DNA of 64,000 nucleotides from Ornithodoros turicata (lineage: Eukaryota > Arthropoda > Arachnida > Ixodida > Argasidae): the NCBI RefSeq assembly GCF_037126465.1, contig NW_026999404.1, positions 806,001-870,000 on the forward strand, given 5' to 3'. Numbering within the stretch: the stretch's first letter is position 1; every line of letters begins with the position of its first letter. This document shows, in pieces, positions 33,788-43,805 of this stretch. Under the pieces are notes generated by a model. It was not told the origin of the DNA, did not search any database, and saw only the letters and a program-made list of their open reading frames with translations. Position numbers and translations under genes: made by a program.

Positions 33788-34138
33788 GTGTATTCACACG
33801 AGCGACATTCCCCCAGAAGCGGAAGATGCGCAAAGCGCCATAACTTTCTGCTGTCACGTGAGCGCGAGCGCTCAACGTCGTGTCTTCACGTACACCGCTA
33901 TCCGTGGGGAATATCCTGCTACAAAGCCACAAGATATTTCGTAGCAGACGACAGCAAAGCCCCACGACAGTGTCGTCTGCCAAGTGTCGTCTGCTAAATA
34001 CGCAGTGCGCCACTCTCCATATCCCGCACCGTGTGAATGCTCAATATAACACGGGACGGAACTTCAGCTCCGTGAGCAGTGCTTTCGGTTTCTCTTCCAC
34101 TAGAATATCCCGTGAGGATGTCGTTCGTGTGAATACAC
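33788..34138. mobile_element. MITE with about 22-bp terminal inverted repeats
   Basis: GTGTATTCACACGAGCGACA at 33788 and TGTCGTTCGTGTGAATACAC ending at 34138 are inverted with one mismatch. The interior holds the recurrent 10-mer at 33943 (reverse) and 33986, plus a one-base variant at 33972. No clear target duplication is seen. Confidence 0.65.
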
Positions 34139-34336
34139 GGACAAGCAGATGTTCTCATGCGACAAGAATATGCCTCGCTGTTCAATATGTGTGGGAAAAA
34201 AGGGGGGAACTGGTGTACAGAAGAGGGGAAATTTGGATTTTCGTTCAATACCTGTAGCTACTAGGTAGGGGTCTAGTACGTATGGGCACCTTTCTGACGC
34301 TAACCATGTTCTCGCTTGCGTTCGTAAGTAGCACAA

Positions 34337-34413
34337 TATCTTGGTCCAATATTGGTCCCATCTTGGACCAATATGGGGCCAGTATTGCCAATATTGGGCC
34401 AATATGTTGTGTA
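34337..34413. repeat. cluster of CCAATATTGG palindromes
   Basis: GTCCAATATTGG, GGACCAATATGG, GCCAATATTGG and GGCCAATATG are spaced at about 13-20 bases. The unit is self-complementary. It is probably an interspersed minisatellite; CCAAT also matches NF-Y binding sites. Confidence 0.55.
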
Positions 34414-34427
34414 CCTTTGGTTACCTG

Positions 34428-34590
34428 CATTCACACAAGCGACATACTTCGCGGGATATTCTAGTGGAAGAAAGAGCAAATTAAAAATAAATAAAAAATC
34501 GCACGAAGCGGAAGTGAATATCGGGAGTGACATACCGGCCCCGTCGTCTGCTACGGTCTACGGAATATATTGGCTGAGCCGTATTGGATA
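34428..34590. mobile_element. partial copy of the MITE at 33788
   Basis: CATTCACACAAGCGACATAC then GGGATATTCTAGTGGAAGA matches the reversed right end of the neighbouring MITE. GTCGTCTGCT occurs at 34543. The other terminus is missing or diverged. Confidence 0.5.
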
Positions 34591-35364
34591 TTCCCTTTTG
34601 TGAGTAAGAGCACCGAGATACGTGACGTTGAGCATTCGCGATCGCGTGACAGCAGAAACCTATGAAGTCTCGCGTATTTTCAGCTCGAGTATTCCGGATA
34701 ATGTCTCTGGTACAAGGCCTCCTGAACGTTCCTGCCTAGCTGTCATTTTCTAAGGATGCGCCCGTACAGTGCGTTTGGAAACTGCATCTGCAGCCGATGC
34801 TATATTTTTGCACGCTCCCATAGGCGCGTATAATGCTTTTCGTGTGAGTCAATTAACCGTAACGAACAGCATTCACATCCCCTGGAGGCTGCTCGCTCAG
34901 ATTCTAAAAAGAAAAATAAAAGAGAGAGAGAGAGAGAGAGAGAAAAAAATGGAGTGTATAAGCCGGGGAGTGGTTACAGCTTCTAGTCCGATTGTGTTTC
35001 CCATTTTAGTCCCCTGCCACTGCAATTCACTCACTGCAGTTTAATGCATGTAGTCCCTAAACTCCGCATCAAATTCATAATAAAATTCCTAATGGTTGTG
35101 GCAATGCTTCATTACTCAAATTACTAATAATGCCTCAAATTACTACTCATTACTCACAACGCAGATTGATTGATTGATTGATTGGTAAAAGAAAAAAAAA
35201 CTCACAACGTAAAGCTTACGTCTTTCCGATCGTTTACGTAACTAAGAATTTAAAAAAAACTTCTTTCTTCTTTTTTTTTTTGGGGGGGGGGGGGGGACAT
35301 GGAGGGTCCCAGCAGACATGCGATATGCCTTGAGGCACACAGACCAATGTATTGATTTGCTTGT
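34591..35364. other. unassigned; microsatellites
   Basis: There is a GA run at 34921-34942, a (TTGA)n run at about 35167-35182 and a T run then G run at 35270-35297. No gene seen. Confidence 0.4.
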
Positions 35365-36150
35365 ATGAAGAAAGCAAATACGTCCTTCTCATTAAAATGC
35401 ATCTTTCTCTACCTTTATCTTCCTTTCTCAGGGACCCTCTTTATGTGTAGCTGGCGTAGAAATATTGCTGGTTCGTTAGATGCTCGGCGAGCCAGTCTCC
35501 AGTGGAAGTTGGCTCACCGGGTGCTTCCAGCGTGGTCGCGCCTGTCGCGGTGCTTCCGAATCGGCGGAGCATCTCCTTTTGCGATGTCGCACCCCATACA
35601 CATTTGGTGCCGGGTACAAGAACTGTACGGCCTGCCTTCCATTGACTGGGCAACTGTGAGGTTCCTAGACCCTGTACCCGTAGCACATAACGCACAGAAG
35701 CAGTTCGCTTTGCTAGTTACGGAGATTGACTTCCAGGTGCGGATTAACCGGTGCCGCTTAGCGATCGGTGTTCCATACTCCGGAAGCGCAGGATGCCACC
35801 GAGCCAGTTGTGCTGGTCTTCGTGCTCACCCTGGACGTGAGCAGAGCCTGTATGGTACCCTGGAGTGCTCTCGTCGGTGCTTGTTATCCACGCGTCTTTT
35901 CCGCCATGTTCAAGGTGAGTGGGAGATTATGTTCTAGCCGCAGAGCTAGGACAGTACTAGCCTCCGAAGCGACTCTTCCGGAGTTCTGGATTGTTCGCAT
36001 GGTCCTGCGGGTACGCACAGCAATCCACTTTCGGGTGGAGTTGTTCTCCAGTACGTAGGCTGAGTTGCACTTGTACTACGTGTATAAGGGCCTGCCTTCA
36101 TAGACAGGTTCCATACTTGATGACAATACGCACTCGGTTGCCGGTCCAGT
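35365..36150 (+). mobile_element. L1/Tx1-like LINE, copy 1 (C-terminal end and 3' module)
   Basis: At 35440-35937 the frame reads WRRNIAGSLDARRASLQWKL and later LYGTLECSRRCLLSTRLF, matching copy 4. The cysteine motif is deleted. The 3' module CATACTTGATGACAATACGC lies at about 36112. It is followed by GGTCGATGCCA, the start of the leader module seen before copies 2 to 5. Confidence 0.7.
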
Positions 36151-36355
36151 TCCTCTTGAGCTTCGGTCGATGCCAAAGTGCGGAACGCATGATGCACTAC
36201 ATGACGAAGCGAGCTTGCTTATAGCCTCGTTCCGAACGATGTGCGTGGAACTACATGTGCCGCAGTGCAGTTAAAACTCTATTCTCGATAGTTCAATCAA
36301 CGTAGTAGTACGCGCAAAAAAAAGAAAAAAAAGAAAAAGAGTAAAGTATCCCAAG

Positions 36356-37488
36356 CAGAGGTGGGGAAATTACTTTTATTTTGTAATGCATTACCATTAC
36401 TCATTACTTGTATAAAAAACTAATGCGTTACAATACTCATTACTTTTTGGATGTTAGTAATGCATTAGTAATGCCATTACTTTAACGAAGTAATGGCATT
36501 ACTCTGGCATTACATTTACGTTTTAGGGCATAAGCCTCAAAGATGCTATGCATAAGTTTCCTTCCTTGCTTTTTTTGCTATAGGCGATAGCCACCCAAGT
36601 ATCCCCAAATCGGTGTCACTAATCCCCCGCTGAAGCGAGGCAGATAGGCAAAAACTATAGATAAGATTTATTGCAGATGATGCCCTTTCTAGCATCATGG
36701 AGCCCGCGGATGAAGCCGAGCCCTACAGTTCTGTCCTGGCAGAAAAACTACCTCTGACAGCACAAGAGACACACACACAGATACATTGGATGGTGATGGG
36801 TTGGGCGATTCACCGCCGCTGAGGCGGTACACTGCCCTAGTTCGCGTTGGGGGAGGATGAAGGGATGATGATGGGGCTTTCAAAGAGCCGTCGCCAGACC
36901 GGTGGAGCACAAGTACTCCGCCAGAAGACGAAGGCCCTGCGTCTGGTGGGCAGCGTTCGACCACGGACCGAGGATCTTCGCTAGGTTGAACGGCCGCTTG
37001 TCAATGCGTTGCATAGAGAGTTCCATTAGGGCACGCTCGTGGTGCACAAGAGAAACTAACATGGTACTATACCAAAACAGCGAATCACTACAGCAATTGT
37101 TACATGTTGCCCTCATAGAGGCTATGTTTCTATTTCGTTGATTATCCTTTTCTCCAAATGCGCACAGGAGAAAATCGGTGATATCATCATGTAGACACTT
37201 GTGACACACACTGCTGACTGTTGAACTCTTGCAGAATTCCCCAGGCTGCGCCCTTCTCTTTCTTTGTTGCCCTGTGCTCATTGTTAAGGGGGGGGGGGGG
37301 TTGAAAAAAACCTGGATGTTCCCAATCTCCACGTGGCGCAATGAACATTCGACAAAAGTAATGAGTAATGCCACCCTGCATTACTCAGTCGAAATGTAAT
37401 GCATTACCATTACTCATTACTTGCTGGCAAAATGCAATTCATTACCATTATTCATTACTCAAAAGTAATGCATTACTCCCCACCTCTG
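36356..37488. mobile_element. non-autonomous hAT element with 8-bp target duplication
   Basis: ATCCCAAG at 36348-36355 and 37489-37496 is a perfect 8-base duplication. The ends are CAGAGGTGGGGA and its reverse complement, followed on both sides by TAATGCATTACCATTACTCA-type repeats. The CAGAGGTGGG end and an 8-base duplication are diagnostic of hAT. No transposase is recognised. The middle (about 36660-37290) seems to be another repeat in minus orientation. It separates LINE copies 1 and 2. Confidence 0.9.
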
Positions 37489-37520
37489 ATCCCAAGCAGC
37501 CAAAGTGAAAGCCCGCGTAC

Positions 37521-37620
37521 ATGGGGGGGGGGGGGGGAGATATTTATTAACAGAAAAAGAAAAAGAAAGGTAAAAGGGAAAGGTCAGCCATGCAGCACGC
37601 CGGCTTCCTATTCCCTAAAA
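37521..37620 (-). repeat. interspersed repeat with poly-C end (copy 3, reversed)
   Basis: On the minus strand it reads GGAATAGGAAGCCGGCG, ATGGCTGACCTTTCCC, then AATAAATATCTCCCCC. It is the same family as 19905 and 21145. Confidence 0.6.
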
Positions 37621-37864
37621 AAAAGGCACGGCTCACAGGGCGCCCAGGAGGCCCGTGTCACGGAGAAAGCGGAGCGGAGCACCGCCTTTGTGACACACCA
37701 CTGGTTGCCCGCTCTGCAATACCTTTCTTGTGACACCACGAAAATCGTGCGCTATAAGAACACCATAGCCACCACAAAAATATTACGATAACGACATTGT
37801 TAGCGTAACATTTTGCTGCCGTCAAAGTGAGCCTAGGCCACCCATGAATACATTTTTCCCACAA

Positions 37865-40140
37865 CAGCTGCTGGTCTTCCACCATGATGCCAATACATAT
37901 TCAATCGCGCCGGTAAAAAGGTCGTCGGGGCAGTATCGCTTGCGGTGCTGTTCCGGGAAGGTCTTTTTCTTAGATCACTCTTCTCTGGCTCATCTCATAG
38001 AGTCAACAATGCAAAGCTCTTCACACTGGAAAGCCTCCCAGCCGAATTTTATAAATGCTTCTGGTCCACCCTTCGGAGGCCTTTGACAGTTCTGTTCAAT
38101 CAGTGCTTGTCACGACGTTTCCTCCGTACGTCCATGAGGGAGAGCATTGTCACCCAACAAGACCCGAATGTCTATCGTCCTGTTTCACTGCTTAATACTG
38201 ACTACAAAATTTTATCAAAAGCGATTTTGCAACGCATCTCTCCAGTTCTTGGTACAGTTATTCTTCCTTTCCAGGCCTGTGCAGTCCCTAAGCGGTCCAT
38301 CACGCTTTATGCGCAGGCTCTACGAGACGCCTTGTATTGGGCGCATAGTCGGCGGCAACCTTGTGTTTTAGTGTCGTTTGACCAAAGGAAGGCCTTTGAT
38401 CGTGTGCTTCATGAATACATGTGTCGTGTGTTGGAGGCGAGTGGGTTTGATCGCGAGATCATATCGTGGTTTCGGGCACGATATGCTGGTGCGTCAGCTT
38501 TCATTGGTGTCAATGGGGGTACCTCTGCTAACCTCCCTACAAGGTAGGTGTCCGCCAGGGCTGCCCCCTGTCACCGGCACTCTATGCCCTAGTGTTTAGC
38601 CCGCTTTTGGAGTCCCTCGCATCCTCGGTTGCATCCCGGTTGCTTGCTCTTCCGGGCACATCCGCGTTACCATGCACTTTTCGCGTGTGCAGACGACCTA
38701 TCTGTCATCCTGACTGACGAGTAAGCTATCGGGAACGTTATCCAGGTAATAGAGAGCTACGGTAGGGTTTCTAATGCACAGATCAATAGAGAAAAAAGCG
38801 CACTGCTTTTTGTTAACCTCAAGCCGTCATGCTCCGCACCCTTTGGTATTCCTGTGAAGAATGCCGTGCGCGTTTTCGGGTCTGATTTCCTGCGTTCAGG
38901 AGTATCTCCCAGCTCCTGGGCACGTGTCCATATGCGTAGTATTCCTGTCCTCCGGGGCTTGAAAGAGTTCGTACCTGCAGAGCGCGTCTTGCTGCGTCTT
39001 GGTTTCTAAGCTAATATTGGTATTTAGCCAATATTTCCATCCCTCTGCGGACTACTCTTCAGGCTGCTACACGTGCAGCGTTTCAGTTTATCTGGGAGAT
39101 TCTGTAGAATGGGTATCAAAAGGCCATACGTATCAGCTTCGACTAGATGGCGGCCTGTTGGTGCCCGATTTCAAAGTGAAGTGCCTTGCCTTAGGTCTGC
39201 GTGCGATCTTTCAGGGTCTTCAAGAGCAGCAGCATCCTGCTCGGGGTCTAATAATTTTTCTGTTAGGGCCCGACTTTTGTGTGTGTGTGTGTGCTGACAC
39301 ACACACGCTCACGTTCAGAGTGCGTGGCTCCCCACCTGAAGGCATACGCTGTGGCAGTGTGCAGTCTGCGAGCTTCTTTCCCGGATGATGATGTAACACC
39401 ATGGCCTGTGCGGCGCCTTTACATGGCACTTCTTGCGCTTGATCGGCCACCCCTGAACTCGACGCGTATTCATCGCCACATATAGCGTGGCGTACGACCA
39501 CTGCTGGCTGGCTGGACGCCCGCCGGGCCAGTCGCTAGTGGCGCTTAGCGCATGACGTCTTGCCGCTGCGTGAGCGTTTTTCGCGTTTTGGTGTAACGTC
39601 ACCCGGATGTCCCTTTTGCGAGTACAGGGAGTCGGCAGAACATGCTTTTAGTTTATGTTTGTTGCTCGGTGCCCTGTGGCATCGTGTAGCAGGCCTGTAT
39701 AGCCCGACGGATGTTGAGTGGAGCACCGTTCGTGGTCTGTACCCCCCTCCCTGTCTCGCAGCGGGATAGGCGACATTTTGTGCTCTTGGTAGTCGAAATA
39801 AATTACACAAAGTGTGGATTTCACGCTGTCGAGGAGTGCACGTGCAGCAGAACCTCAGTGTGCAGGAGGTGATTCAGGTTGTGCATTCGCAGAGTTCTTT
39901 GCAGGGAACGAGCGGTGGTTGGAGCAGTTGAGTTTCACCGCCGCTGAATGACCTCTGACATTCTCTTCCGGGTGGACAATGGCAAGTTCCATGTTAACCT
40001 ATGAGGTGTCCATATCCTCGTGTTGTTCTCCCACTTGCGGCTTTCCTGTGTCATGGACTGCTGCATGGCGAAACTGACACGTATAGCAATATCTAAACAG
40101 CCTTAGTCGCTGGGGGAGAGTTGGTATTCAGAATACTGTT
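37865..40140 (+). mobile_element. L1/Tx1-like LINE, copy 2 (longest; leader, RT, C-terminus, 3' region)
   Basis: A leader module (CATGATGCCAATACAT, then GGTCGTCGGGGCAGTATCGC, GGTGCTGTTCCGGGAA) joins directly to RT at about 37987. RT reads LPAEFYKCFWSTLRR, YRPVSLLNTDYKILSKAIL, VLVSFDQRKAFDRVLHEY, then VRQGCPLSPALYALVF and CADDLSVIL in shifted frames. The C-terminal region follows at about 39500-39770 (PLRERFSRF, CPFCEYRESAEHAFSLC). Stops and frameshifts are numerous, with a (TG)n run at 39279-39290. RPVSLLNTDYKILSKA is typical of the L1/Tx1 group. ORF1 and the endonuclease are missing. Confidence 0.8.
37987..38547 (+). pseudogene. LINE reverse transcriptase N-half (copy 2)
   Basis: An open stretch with RT motifs 0-3: EFYKCFW, RPVSLLNTDYKILSKAI, and the catalytic VSFDQRKAFDRV. 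The frame breaks near 38547, where the next motif (GVRQGCPLSP) continues one frame over. It cannot encode a complete RT. Confidence 0.8.
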
Positions 40141-40149
40141 TGAGATGCT

Positions 40150-40345
40150 ACAGGAAGTCGGCCCCTGTGGCCGACCTTCCATCTGGTGCCAATACACTCT
40201 CTCTAGTCATCGTCGTCATAGTCGTCGGGACAGTACCGCTTGCGGTGCTGTTCCGGGAGGATCTTTTCTTAGATCATCGTCGTTAGTGTCTGTCCAAAAG
40301 GTACCTCCATAGGTAGCTCTCCTGCTTGATGACAACACACACTCT
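40150..40345 (+). mobile_element. LINE copy 3: leader module joined straight to 3' module
   Basis: GGTGCCAATACACT and GTCGTCGGGACAGTACCGCT then GGTGCTGTTCCGGGAGGATC (leader) are followed within about 50 bases by CTCCATAGGTAGCTC and CTTGATGACAACACACAC (3' module). Essentially all coding sequence is deleted, leaving about 200 bp. Confidence 0.7.
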
Positions 40346-40469
40346 GGTTCGAATATGTAACAAAATATAATACGACGTCACATTAAATTTTGTTTCATCG
40401 TTGTGCCAAGCCAGTGTGCGTAAGTTTCTTCACAGATTTTCCCCTAAAATCTGGTATGTATAGTGCCGG

Positions 40470-41845
40470 TGTAAAACGGGCTATAGGTAGTTATCTTACT
40501 TGATGACTTACTGCTCTTCCGCTCCGATGCCAATACATGATTATGGTGTATTTTATGGTGTAAAGGGAAGCCGGTCTTTCATATATTGAAGAAGAACCCC
40601 ATGACGCGGTCCGCGCCCGGAATGAGCGGCCTATAAAGCGGTCGTCGGGGCGTTGCTGTTCCCGGGAAGATTTTTTCGTAAGAATCTCTCTCCCAATCCA
40701 CCACCATTAATGCGTACTGCCATCCCTAGACATGCGTTTCGTTCTCTCTGGGACGGTTCTGTGGAGTGGGTCGCAAGATCCCGCTTGCACCGTATACATG
40801 ACCAGCTTGGCCCTGCCGGTGGTGCTATATACAAGAGCTTTGCACTTCAGCCGCGCGTTTATTTCGAGGCACTGCAGATTCCCGAATACCCAGAGTGCGC
40901 ATTAGTGCAGTACTCTCTGGGATGCGCCACCAAGTCGTCTATTGAGGGTCACGGGTTTCGGCCTAGGTTCGAAGTCCTGCCTCGTCAATACGCTGACTGT
41001 GCTGACGTTATAAGGCGTTGACGACTCCAGTTCCCTGACGCTGACACTCAGTTATACGCTGTCAGCGATTTTTATGCGGCAATCAAGGAGTTGCAGTCCG
41101 GTCCCGCGGTCTCTTTGGTGCCGACGAAACTGTCATGGCGTCGAATCACCGCTGGATGGCTAGATGCCCGCCGCACCAGTCTTCAGTGGAAGCTTGCTCA
41201 CGACGTTCTTCCTCTCCGCGAGCGATTACGCCCTTTTCATATCTCTCGCTCTGATGGTTGCCCGTCTTGCGGGATGAGTGAAACGGCCGAGCACTGTTTC
41301 AGGCGTTGTCATGTCCCTCTTTTGCTGTGGCGCAGGTTAACGCAAGTATTTCAGCTCTCTACTGTCGTCTGGCCCACCGTGCGGTTCTTAGAACTGTTGC
41401 CCGTTCCGCGAACTCAGCGTAGACCATTGGCTTTATAAATTACGGAGATAAACTCTCAAATTCGAATCTGCCTTTGCCGGCTCTCTTTCGGTGGCCCAGA
41501 CTTCGGAGACGCAGCTATATGTCAGGCTGTCAGGGCAGGACTTCGTAGCCACATCGTCCGTGAAGAAGCACTATACGGCCTTGTGGAGTGCTCTCACCGC
41601 TGGCTGACGTCTACTCAACCTTTCCGCCACGTTCAGGGTGAGCTGCAAATCAGCCAGCTCGCTAGGACTGTACTGCCCTCCGCAGCGACTATCTCGTGTT
41701 TGGGTTGTTCGTTTGGTATGGCCAGCACGAAAAGCAAGATCTCCTAGAGAACGTTGTTATCTAGCTTGTAGGATTGTAACTTGAAGTTAGTGTCTGTGCA
41801 AACGGGACTAACTCCATAGGTAGTTCCCTTACTTGATGACAATAC
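40470..41845 (+). mobile_element. LINE copy 4: 3' module, leader module, C-terminal half, 3' module
   Basis: CTATAGGTAGTTATCTTACT at about 40483 is the tail of a previous unit. The leader CCGATGCCAATACATG follows at about 40525 and GGTCGTCGGGGCGTTGCTGT at about 40629. Coding then starts within the post-RT region (AFRSLWDGSVEWVARS at about 40735) and runs to the C-terminus. The 3' module CTCCATAGGTAGTTCCCTTA, CTTGATGACAATACGCAC lies at about 41812-41847. Confidence 0.75.
41091..41710 (+). pseudogene. LINE C-terminal domain with zinc knuckle (copy 4)
   Basis: It reads ITAGWLDARRTSLQWKLAH, PLRERLRPF, CPSCGMSETAEHCFRRC, then past a stop near 41438 into LYGLVECSHRWLTSTQPF. The aligned region of copy 1 gives the same order, so both come from one family. 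Confidence 0.75.
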
Positions 41846-41874
41846 GCACATAGTTCTGGCTCCATGGAAATATT

Positions 41875-42475
41875 TTTCTCAATATTTCTGGGACTGGTCT
41901 TCTGCTCCGATGCCAACACATATATTGCTGGGACTACGGTCGAAAGGTCGCGGGGCAGTTTTGCTTGCGGTACTGCTCCATTGAATAATTTTTTTCAGTC
42001 TTTCTGGGTCTTGTCATTCCTCCTTGGAAGGCCTGCGCGGTCCCTGCAGCTCCATTCCTTTGCATTGCTTAACGTCCTTTATTGGGCCCATAGTTGCATG
42101 CAGCCCGTGGTTTTGGCTTCTTGATCAGGAGAAGGCCTTCGACGGGGTGCACCATGGGTACATCTACCAGGTACTGCAAGCTTTTGGTTTTCCCGTTACG
42201 GTGATTGGCTGGATTAGCACACTATACGCCGGAGCTTCAGCTTCTATTGGACAAAATGAGGGATTGTCTGCCACATTTCCAATAAAGTCTGGTGTGCGGC
42301 AGGGTTGTCCTTTGTCCCCTCCTCTCTATGCCATGGTGTTCAGTCTGCTTTTGGTGTCTCTTGTTACTTCACTTCGTACGCGAATGCTCAAACTGCCTGG
42401 CTCCACAGCTCTTCCGCTTTTTGCGTACGCACACAACCTGTCTCTGATATTAAGAGATGAAGCTTCTTAAGCCGA
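41875..42475 (+). mobile_element. LINE copy 5: leader module joined to mid-RT
   Basis: The leader CCGATGCCAACACATA and GGTCGCGGGGCAGTTTTGCT (41907-41975) are followed at about 42010 by RT text. It reads LYWAHSCMQP then, after a frameshift near 42120, DQEKAFDGVHHGYIYQVLQ, SGVRQGCPLSPPLYAMVF and PLFAYAHNLSLIL. The catalytic box is FAYAHN instead of F/YADD, so the copy is dead. The right part is lost. Confidence 0.78.
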
Positions 42476-42737
42476 GGTCTTACCTGTTCTAGATAGCTGT
42501 GGGAACGTAACCCCACGGAACGTACGTCCACAACAAACAGTCACACAACACCTCCTGGTCCATCGAGACAGGTTACACGCACTAGTCTGACGGAACGAAC
42601 AGGCATGAGAAGAAGAAGACAGTTATCATCATCAGCCATCAAAGAAGACTTTCTCTGAGACTCTTCTCTGCGGTACTCGCAGCATTTAAGGCAATTGTAT
42701 CTGCATTTCCTGGTGCGGCGCAACTGCCCGAGGTACA

Positions 42738-43215
42738 AGCGCTTCTTGCGCTGCAGACATTATCATTGCCTCAGCGTGACAGCATTGTAGAGAAAGGTCA
42801 GATTCGGTGGGATTCTCGAAGCCTGCGTAACAAGCTTCATGATTTTACGACATCAAGCGTGCTTGTGATACCGTTTCGCACATTTTGTGTGCAACAAGCC
42901 TTGCAAATTTTTGGTGTATCCGGTCGACCACCTCCAAGCTGGCTCCAAGACTTCCTTACGGACCGATTGTCGCTGTCCGCACATCTCAAGGCCAAAGCCT
43001 GACGCATAATGTTCGTCAAGGAGTTCCGAAAGGAAGCATCCTGAGTATGACACTCTTTCACGTGGTCATGGCGCGCATAAAATCGATAATTCCTCGAAAC
43101 GTGGCATCCTCTGTGTATGCAGATGATGTTGCCCTTCGGACAGTAGGAAAATCAATACCCGAGATAGCAATACAAGATTACCATCAGATCAATGGCCTAC
43201 CATCCAGGTAGCAAT
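42738..43215 (+). pseudogene. second LINE type: RT fragment with YADD box
   Basis: Two frames join near 42960: FGVSGRPPPSWLQDFLTDR, then VRQGVPKGSILSMTLFHVVM and SSVYADDVALRTVGKS. GVPKGSILS plus YADD is the Jockey/I/R1-type pattern, unlike the neighbouring L1/Tx1-like copies. 5' and 3' ends are missing. Confidence 0.72.
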
Positions 43216-43369
43216 ACAAGATCAATGTAATAAATTTTTCTTAATATACTTGTAGGTAACATTTTCTTGACTAATACTGAGCGATATTCGATTAAATGTT
43301 ACCAACAAGTTCATTACATCAGCTCGCTTGCCTCTTACTGTCTTTGCTCAATTTCTCGTTGGAATCCGG

Positions 43370-43440
43370 TATGTGAGATAGAGGTGTCAATACACGCGAC
43401 ACGATAGAGTCCCCCTGTTTGATGACAACGCAATGCTGTC
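43370..43440 (+). repeat. orphan 3' module of the L1/Tx1-like LINE
   Basis: AATCCGGTATGTGAGATAGA then CCCTGTTTGATGACAACGCA parallels the 3' modules at 40450-40510 and 41812. No coding sequence is attached. Confidence 0.5.
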
Positions 43441-43586
43441 ATTCAAAGCAGGCGCTATCCAGCATCATCAACGCATTGACGATGATAATGATGATGATGA
43501 CGTTACGTCATGTAAGTCCTAGTTTTCCCTCAATGTGGGCTGCAGATAATTGTTTCTTGTGATACTGCTTTCAGTGTCACTGATGC

Positions 43587-43804
43587 TTTCTTGATAATGT
43601 GGCACTTTGTGGTGGTGAGGTGTAATGTAGTCCCTTCTACTTGATAACAATACACACATTTTCTTGATAATGTGGCACCTTGTGGTGGCGAGGTTTAATG
43701 TAGTTCCTTCTACTTGATGACAATACACACACTTTCTTGATATGTGGCATTTTGTGGTGGCGAGATGTAATGTAGTTCCTTCTACTTGACGACAATACGC
43801 ACAT
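43587..43804 (+). repeat. tandem array, three units of 72-73 bp
   Basis: Units start at 43587, 43660 and 43733, each with TTTCTTGAT, TGTGGCA, GTGGTGG and TGTAATGTAGT. Each ends CTTCTACTTGA(T/C)(A/G)ACAATAC, which is the LINE 3' module. The array therefore contains, or arose from, the retrotransposon tail. Confidence 0.88.
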
Positions 43805-43805
43805 T

